Of a DNA stretch of 64,000 nucleotides, positions 46,403-64,000 are shown in pieces. Under the pieces are notes generated by a model. That model was not told the DNA's origin, did not search any database, and worked only from the letters and a program-made list of their open reading frames with translations. The stretch covers positions 16,427,758-16,491,757 of the forward strand of contig OX243821.1 in NCBI GenBank assembly GCA_945859605.1, written 5' to 3'. Origin of the DNA: Lumbricus rubellus. Taxonomy: Eukaryota; Annelida; Clitellata; Crassiclitellata; Lumbricidae. Numbering within the stretch: position 1 is the first letter of the stretch; each line of letters starts with the position of its first letter. Made by a program: the position numbers and the translations under genes.

Positions 46403-47257
46403 CTTTAAAGGGTTGATACATACTGTAGTCGGCTTGTCTAGTTTGATGGGATATTGAATGCTTGATTCTTGGCTTACTGGTTGTGTAGAGAGCCGCTATG
46501 AGCTTTAACAGTTACACATTATATACACTGGTCTACCTTGTTTCCCGTTTGCGTATCATATGTAGTTTTCAGCACTCGACAGGGTTAAAATATCTCGTAC
46601 CGGGTTACATTCCGTTCTAAAGTCTTCTGTTGTGTTCTTGTGTGTGACGATTCTTTCAACTCATAATTATTAATAAGACATATTATAGTCATCATTCAAT
46701 GTGTTGATACATACTTTGTCCAGAGTTTCATCAGAAACTAGTCTAGAGCTAGAATAATTTTTGTCTAACAACATGATAGGCAGCAAAGATGATTAGCATT
46801 GCTGCCCTCCTTTTGCAATTCAATTATTTACTTGACTTTGAGCAAGCCGACAAGCTACCGAAAGAACAGACAAAGGAGTTTGAAGGATGATTTATTCTAT
46901 TGTAAAATATAAGATAGAAAAAAACAACTTCAAAATTAAATCCCCTTAGTCAGGATTGTGTTGGTAAGTTCATTGTTCAAACACCCCTAGCTACAGCCTT
47001 GCCTAAAGGCAATGCATGCCTAAAGGGATCGAGATAGTCCCCAAATTAAAAATTACCAATTAGAGTTAGCCAAGGTATCGCCGATTAAATAAAAAAAAAT
47101 ATGGTGCTGACAGAAAGGTGCAAGAAAGTAAGTTGTCAAGGGTCACACGTTATAAAACAAAACTTGCCGACGAGTTAAACTTTAACAAGGTTTGAAGTTT
47201 AAGTTGTAGTTAAGTAAATTTAAGAGTATGAATTAACGGTTAATTCATACTATGAGT

Positions 47258-47390
47258 TGTCATGGGGTGCTGTGGTACAGTGGGCATGTTCGTTGCCATG
47301 CAGCCGGACGGTTGCAGGTTCGAAATCCACCTCAAGCCACCTCAGAGAGACCCGTGTTCAAGTCCTTCACTCACAATTGCTCATGAGCTT
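47258..47390 (+). mobile_element. Truncated SINE copy
   Basis: GGGGTGCTGTGGTACAGTGG, GGTTGCAGGTTCGAAATCC, CAAGTCCTTCACTCACAATT, then family similarity is lost. Confidence 0.8.
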
Positions 47391-47689
47391 CAGCAACTTT
47401 ATTGAACTGAACAGAACGACATGCGAAATCAAATTTATTTTTTATTTAACACAGCACGTAAAATAATCAATACAATGGATATGACTTCAAATCTGAGATG
47501 CTTCGAATATAAGCACACCATTAATCCTCGTAATTGTCACGTCATCAGCATCATTGTCACCGAAATTCGCCATTACAATTATTATTCTTCTCCGTGCAAT
47601 TAGTGTTGGCACTGCGATTATTGTCATTGCAATCATTGTCATGAGAGGGAGAGGGAGAAGAGAGAGACTGGAGGGATGGGTGTCAGGAG

Positions 47690-48155
47690 AATTCGGAACC
47701 GGATAATTCACAGTTGACCATTCGGAGCGGACAATTCGGAGCAGACAAATCGGAGCCGAAAACTCGGAGCATATGATTCGGAGTATACAATTCGGAGAGG
47801 ACGATTCGGAGCGGACAAGTCGACGAAATTTTTCGTTAAATAGAAGTCGGATTGATGAAAATATTGCTGCTTCAATAAGAGTTGAACCGATGAAACTATT
47901 GTTGCTTCAAATGAATGCCTGATTTTTGAAAACCTTATTGCAGAAATAGATAAAAGTTGGTTAAATGGAAGTTAGATTTATGGAATCATTATTGTCGCTT
48001 AAATGAAAGTTGGATAGATGGAAATAATTCTTGCTTCAATGGAAGTTGGATTGATTGAGAATATTTCTTGAGCGCTCCGAATTGTCCGGCTCCAAATTAC
48101 CCGCTCCCAATTGTCCGGCTCCGAATTTTCCGGCTCCGAATTGTCGAGGAACCAG
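47690..48155. mobile_element. Foldback-like inverted minisatellite element
   Basis: The left part is tandem ATTCGGAGCGGACA-type units (47690-47815). The right part is the same unit inverted (GAATTGTCCGGCTCC, 48070-48150). Between them are tandem units of about 55-60 bp (GGAAGTTGGATTGATGAAAAT-like, with TTGCTTCAA). Long ends built of tandem units resemble foldback transposons. It ends about 20 bp from the stop codon of the minus-strand PDZ gene and so would form its 3' UTR. Confidence 0.6.
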
Positions 48156-48174
48156 TTGGATGGGAACGATGTTG

Positions 48175-58892
<10,718 letters not shown>

Positions 58893-58984
58893 CTGAGGAG
58901 ACCCAGACAACCAGCACAACCGACCTTCAAAAGATAAATACAACGACGCCTGCGATGGTTATTTACATGCTTTATTTACACCAC

Positions 58985-59210
58985 AGACTGTTATCATTAT
59001 CATTGTTTATCATCATCGTCGTCGTTGTAGTTGTCGTCATTGTCGTCGTCGTCGTCGTTATTATCATAAATGCCATCGTTGTCGTCGTTGTCGTTGTTAT
59101 CATAATTGTCATCGTCGTCGTCATCATCATCATCGTCGTTGTTGCTGTTATCATTATTGTCGTCGTCGTAATCGTCGTTGTTGTCGTCGTCATCATCATC
59201 GTCTTCGTCG

Positions 59211-59249
<39 letters not shown>

Positions 59250-59305
59250 CCACCACCACCATGATCATCATCATGATCATCATCATCATCATCACCACCA
59301 TCATC

Positions 59306-59336
<31 letters not shown>

Positions 59337-59385
59337 CTATCATCCTCATCATCTTCATCACCATCATCATCACCAATATCATCAC
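58985..59385. repeat. (ATC/GTC)n repeat
   Basis: CATCGTCGTC and CATCAT triplets with CACCAC blocks. Confidence 0.95.
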
Positions 59386-59389
59386 TTCG

Positions 59390-59880
59390 TAAACCTGAGT
59401 GCTAAAGTTCCTGCAATTGTTATTCTTTTCTTTTCGGTGGACGCGTGGTCATTAGTAGCACCGACTAACTGGCAAGAACTGATTGCTAACAGGTAAAATA
59501 ATTTTTAACTCATTTCTGTTAACTTATTAACTGACGATAAACAGCCTACACTCTTACACACAGACGAACTAACTTGGGAAAAATATTGACGACATTCGAG
59601 AAAATTGCTGCATAAAATATCTTCGTATGCCATTTTTATCTTCTAGGAACGCTATCAGATTCCTTTCGCGTATAATAAGTTTTCTCCTGGCGAAAATAGC
59701 GCAACATAAACCAACGATTTTGTGGCTCCACCTTGTGGCCTTTGATCGAAACACATGGCACAGCAGTTTGTGCACTTTATTAAAACGGGAACCAAACAGA
59801 TGGCTCGCTTCCGAAACTCAACGATAGAGGTGCTGCAATAGCCTACTTTCTCGTCGAGACAGCTGCCCTCTCGTCGTACC
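59390..59880. other. Unique sequence, no gene recognised
   Basis: No PDZ-like or other recognisable reading seen on either strand. Confidence 0.5.
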
Positions 59881-59939
59881 TCTTCTTTGTGTGTATATCG
59901 TTTGGATCTCTAGGATGTCTCGTCTTTTGTCCCTTTATA

Positions 59940-60007
59940 TGTATCTCCGCGTCTCTCTCTCTCTCTCTTTGTCTCTGTCTGTTTCTGTCTATCGCTTTGT
60001 CTCTGTC

Positions 60008-60039
<32 letters not shown>

Positions 60040-60247
60040 CCTCTCTCTCTCTCTTGCTCTTGATTGTCATCCTATTGCTAGCTAATACCCTCTCGTTCGT
60101 CTATTTCTTCCTGTTGTTCCTCTTCTTCTTCCTCCTCCTCTTCTTCCTCCACCTCCTCCTCTTCATCCTCCTCGTCGTCCTCCTCCTCCTCGTCCGCCTC
60201 GTCCTCGACCTCGTCCTTTTCCCATCTCCTCCTTCTTCTCCTCCTCC

Positions 60248-60282
<35 letters not shown>

Positions 60283-60470
60283 CTCCTCCTTCTCCTCCTC
60301 CTCCTCTTCCTCCTCCTCCTCCTCCTCTTCCTCCTCCTCCTCCTTCTCGTCCTTCTTCTCCTACTTCTTCTTCCTCCTCCTCTTCCTCGTCCCCCTCGTC
60401 GTCCCCCTCCTCTTTCTCATCAACCTATTTCTCCTCCTCCTCATCCAGACTTCCTCTCCGTCCATACGTT
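59940..60470. repeat. Polypyrimidine tract (CTCT, CTGT, CTC/TTC)
   Basis: From about 60110 to 60460 the plus strand is almost all C and T, mostly CCT and TTC triplets. Leu/Pro/Ser open frames are artefacts. Confidence 0.95.
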
Positions 60471-60804
60471 TCCATCCACGTGCCTTGTAGTATAATTTAC
60501 GAGGCGTATTTATAAGTCGCTTCTATCAGCAAGAGCCTAATTTCGGAAGCGCTCCCGGACCCCGATCGACCCCGGGAGAAAAGAGCAGGATTTGAGTCCA
60601 TAATTATTAAGTGTCTTAATATATATACATATCAATGCACTTTATATAGCGCCTTTTTACAACCTCACAAATCACTGCACGTCTGACTGGCGGGGCTAAT
60701 CCAAACAAGCGCTTTTGTTTTACGGCGCCATAGAAATCGTCATTGTTATTTTTTATTATCTGTTAAGCTCCATTTCCGGACGGTATAAAACTGTCTACCG
60801 ATTT

Positions 60805-61065
60805 GAGCTATACAATACAATACACTACAATTCCATACATTACAATTCAAACAATACAATACAGTACAATACAATACCGTACAATTATACAATACATTGC
60901 AATACAATACAGTTCAATATATTACAATACAATATAAGCCAATACAATACAACACGACTCAATACAATACAATTCAATGCAATTCAATACATGACAACAC
61001 AATACAATACAACACAGCAAACACAGCACACCACAACACAATACAATACAATGCAATACAACTGT
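60805..61065. repeat. (ACAAT)n pentanucleotide repeat
   Basis: TACAATACAAT units with substitutions. The same pentamer forms the tails of the LINE copies at 4196 and 30395. Confidence 0.92.
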
Positions 61066-61334
61066 AACTTGACAATGCCCTCCTTGTAAAGCTCAAAAGT
61101 GCATATTGAAGTTCGAAGCGAAACGCAAAAGACAAAGGAACCGGATACGAAAAGGTACGACAGGTTCGAGCCAATGCACGGAAGCGCGGATCATGAATAT
61201 CTCCACGGTCAGTAGAGCACAACGACAGCTGATGCGGTTGAGTTGAGACTGGAATATACATTATACAGCTCCCATGATGCAGTTCGTTGCAGTGACTATG
61301 GATGAGGCTTGTTTACCTTGACCTCTGTTTGGTT

Positions 61335-61860
61335 CTTTGTTTCTGCGTGTGTCTGTGTGTGTCTGTGTGTGTCTGTGCGTGTCTGTGTGTGTCTGCGTGT
61401 TTCTGCGTGTGTCTGTGTGTGTCTGTGTGTGTCTGTGTGTGTCTGTGTGTGTCTGTGTGTGTGTGTCTGTGTGTGTCTGCGTGTGTCTGCGTGTGTCTGT
61501 GTGTGTCTGTGTGTGTGTCTGTCCACCTGTCTCCATCCATGCGTTTTTCTGTGTGTGTCTCTGTCTATCCGTCTTTGTCTCTGTATGTCTGTCTATCTGT
61601 CTCTCTCTCAATCTTTCTGTCTCTGTCTCTGTCTGTCTGTCTGTTTCAATCTCAATCCTTCTATGGGGCTGTCTTTCTACCCGTTCGTCCGTCCATCTGT
61701 CTGGCTGTCTAATCGGTCTTTCCGTCTATCTGCATGGCTTTCTATTAAGACAGACAGACTGACATAAAGGCAGGCAGACATACAGACATACAAACGGGCG
61801 GACAGGCAGACAGACAAACAAACAAACAGACAGACAGACAGAAAAATACATAAACAGCTA
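61335..61860. repeat. (GTGTGTCT)n and (CTGT)n repeats
   Basis: Octanucleotide GTGTGTCT array to about 61520, then CTGTCTGT and its complement CAGACAGA. Confidence 0.95.
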
Positions 61861-61879
61861 TAATATGGCTGTTTATGGA

Positions 61880-61928
61880 ACAAATGGAACCCTATTAAAT
61901 TTTATATTATAAATAGGGTTCCATTTGT
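61880..61928. repeat. Hairpin with perfect 17-bp arms
   Basis: ACAAATGGAACCCTATT, a 15-base AT-rich loop, AATAGGGTTCCATTTGT. Confidence 0.95.
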
Positions 61929-62289
61929 CTGTCTGTAATAGTTCGTGTGCTTCTGTCCGTCTATTTGTCTACCTACATTCTCTGTCCGTCTGTCACCGCG
62001 TGTCACAGCAATTCATCGTCCATGGCTGACACACTGATGAAGCAGAGGGTCAGAGGTCAGCCTCCAGGAGGTGCCAACCATCCCAGTCTCTAAAAAGGTT
62101 ACCATCACTGACGCGCGACACACGCGAAATCCAATTCTCCGCGACAGCCACCGCTAAACCGCACGGGGTCGGGTAAGATTCGCCAGCATGAAAACTGAGA
62201 AGCGTTGAGTGGTCAGATCAGAGTAATATTTACCATGACTATTTTGAATAGTGGGAAATTTTTTAGAACAATAGTAATGGCAAAAAAGA

Positions 62290-62396
62290 TGAGAGTGGTG
62301 ATGAAGATGATAATGATGATGAAAATGATGATAAGCAATAACAATAATAGTAATAATGATAATTATAATAGTGATAATAATTATGATGGTGATGGC

Positions 62397-62429
<33 letters not shown>

Positions 62430-62470
62430 GGTGGTGGCGGTGGCGGTGGTGGTGGTGGTGGTGGTGGTGG

Positions 62471-62543
<73 letters not shown>

Positions 62544-62640
62544 AATAATTATATTAATAATAATATTAATAATAATAATAATAATAAAAAAAAAATAATA
62601 ATAATAATAATAAAATAACAGTAATAGCAATAACAATAGC
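62290..62640. repeat. (GAT), (GTA), (GGT) and (AAT) repeats
   Basis: Adjacent triplet blocks of four kinds. Confidence 0.95.
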
Positions 62641-62794
62641 AATACTAATAAACATGTAACAATATTTACTGCAATAACAATTACGGTAGCAATAATTATA
62701 ATAATAAAATTAAAACCAGTTAACATAATATTATGCTAGGTCTTTTGATTGTTGAACTTGAAATAGATTCGTATTGACATTTTCCAACAGAATT

Positions 62795-62879
62795 CCAGAC
62801 GCTTCTCAAAATCAATCTCTTCTTCCTGATCTCTAATCATCTCGACAGCCGCTGTCTTTACGATTTGATGTTCCTTCCA
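62795..62879 (-). other. Possible upstream exon of the PDZ gene
   Basis: The minus strand has an open, protein-like stretch (TAAVEMIRDQEEEIDFEKRL) after TTCCATTCTGCTTGGAAG. No domain recognised and the donor is unclear. Confidence 0.25.
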
Positions 62880-63139
62880 AGCAGAATGGAAAAGAGAGAC
62901 GGAGCATCAACCCAATTATGTGACATGCTTACAAACTGATATCCAAGGTCATGGTAAGGGTTAGTAGAGGTCAGAAAGCTTAACTCTCGTGAATAAACTG
63001 ATGCCCATATAGCACTCAAACGCGTAAGGAAAATTCCCGAAATCTGATGATGAAAATTTGACACATTGACCCAATATTGGCTGAAAAAATCAGGGACGTA
63101 ATCGAAGTTTGTTATGCACACAAGTCCTATTAAGCTTAT

Positions 63140-63175
63140 AGTCTACTAGCTGTGCTACCCGGCGTTGCCCGGGAA
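63140..63175. repeat. Dispersed repeat end (TACCCGGCGTTGCCCGGG)
   Basis: CTAGCTGTGCTACCCGGCGT followed by TGCCCGGGAAATTTAGG. From memory, this string recurs in many invertebrate genomes as a transposon-derived end. Class not determined. Confidence 0.45.
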
Positions 63176-63769
63176 ATTTAGGAATTTCGGTCCCTCCCTC
63201 TAACGTGAAACCCCGTTCTTAAATCTGTGTAGGATATAACTACCGCATCGTTATTGTGGTTATGCTTTACTTGCCTTCCGATCTTCATTTCACACTGGAC
63301 ATCGTCATTTAATAAATATCGCCATTGACCACGTGACACGTCAACGGTTAGAAATGACGTTATAATGACGTTGTCAAAAGAAATTGAATATCGATAAGAA
63401 TAATGCTACCTACTTTTGTTGCAGCGTGGTTGCAGCTTACGATCGTCAATGGCAGGTTAATGGCGTCTAAATTTCGCGTGAGTTTCCATATCAAAACTTA
63501 AAATATCCATAACTCGGGTTTTAAAGTGAATTGAGAGCTGAAAATAGTCGCGCTGACCTACAAATTCTCATCAGAAGATAAAAAAATTGTTTCGTGTTGC
63601 GAAATGGAGCGGTCTCGGAGTCTTTCTTGGGACGGAAATGCACGCCCGCCAGCCAGTCACAGATAAACTTTCTACCTTATAATGTTGTATAAGATGAAAG
63701 AATAATCATATATTTTTAGGTATAATTTTATTTTAAGTTCAGTTCTTCGAAGTTTTGATTTCACACGAT

Positions 63770-63953
63770 ACACGCGAATCGTAATCGTAAGCGTAATCGT
63801 ATACCCTCCAAATTTCTAAAGCTCCGCTCGAAAGACAAGCACAGGGCAACAGCTTATCGTCTTCTGTCCGCTCCACAACAATTATTGTTCTCGCAGTCTC
63901 TCTTCTCGCTTCTCAGAACCTGCTTTTTCTCGCGGGTTCACTAGGAGCCCAGC
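63770..63953. repeat. Repeat shared with 28275-28345, plus LINE-like tail
   Basis: CGTAATCGTA then CTCCAAATTTCTAAAGC resembles TCGTAATCGCAAACTCCAAA near 28280. Then TCTCAGAACCTGCTTTTTCTCGCGG recalls the LINE 3' coding end and is cut by the family B MITE. Confidence 0.5.
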
Positions 63954-64000
63954 ATGGGCGGAGTTTGGTTTCCGTTCTTGGGAGGGGGCATAACCCCGAG
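63954..64000 (-). mobile_element. MITE family B, cut by window end
   Basis: CATGGGCGGAGTTTGGTTTC and GTTCTTGGGAGGGGG are the complement of the right half of the 48413-48569 element. Confidence 0.88.

Overview
This 64 kb window is eukaryotic, animal-type genomic DNA: split genes with GT-AG introns, tRNA-derived SINEs, LINE 3' ends, hAT, mariner and piggyBac-like non-autonomous elements, one complete LTR retrotransposon, and a very heavy load of microsatellites. The gene set (a Gab-family docking protein, a DDX5/DDX17-type RNA helicase, a MUPP1/PATJ-type multi-PDZ scaffold) is metazoan. The LTR element has the unusual Gmr1-like domain order, described from deuterostomes. A marine invertebrate deuterostome such as an echinoderm is therefore plausible, but this is inference and the sequence does not prove it.

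Layout. 1-7.4 kb: repeats (GTA/GTG, TGAT, AC, CTATG, GT), a mariner-type MITE, a hAT-type MITE, a SINE and a LINE tail. 7.4-20.2 kb, plus strand: the last four exons of a Gab homologue (14421-15701, 17752-17866, 18754-18892, 19953-20219), plus one uncertain upstream exon at 7432-7528. It ends in two SHP2-type tyrosine motifs. The intron before 14421 holds an antisense LTR retrotransposon (9050-14194; 508-bp LTRs that read identical; ATTAT target duplication) and a 1.2 kb hAT-like element. 20.2-30.9 kb: intergenic and repeat-rich, with a very high density of the palindrome TAGGCCTA.

31.0-44.3 kb, plus strand: a complete 13-exon DEAD-box helicase gene of the DDX5/p68 type. All 13 exons join in phase to give about 540 residues with every canonical helicase motif. 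Its introns hold SINEs, a hAT MITE, a piggyBac-like element, a long hairpin and a tandem array of decayed copies of one splice acceptor with the start of its exon.

48.2-58.9 kb, minus strand: the 3' end of a multi-PDZ scaffold gene (eight phase-consistent exons, three PDZ domains matching PDZ10, 12 and 13 of MPDZ/MUPP1), convergent with the helicase gene. It has a Gln/His-rich linker and a foldback-like inverted-repeat element immediately after the stop codon. 59-64 kb: microsatellites, two unique islands that may hold upstream exons of the PDZ gene, and copies of a small MITE.

The three host genes act in different processes (receptor tyrosine kinase signalling, RNA metabolism, cell-polarity or junction scaffolding). 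Nothing in the sequence suggests they form a functional cluster. Most long reading frames in the window are translations of trinucleotide repeats and are not genes.
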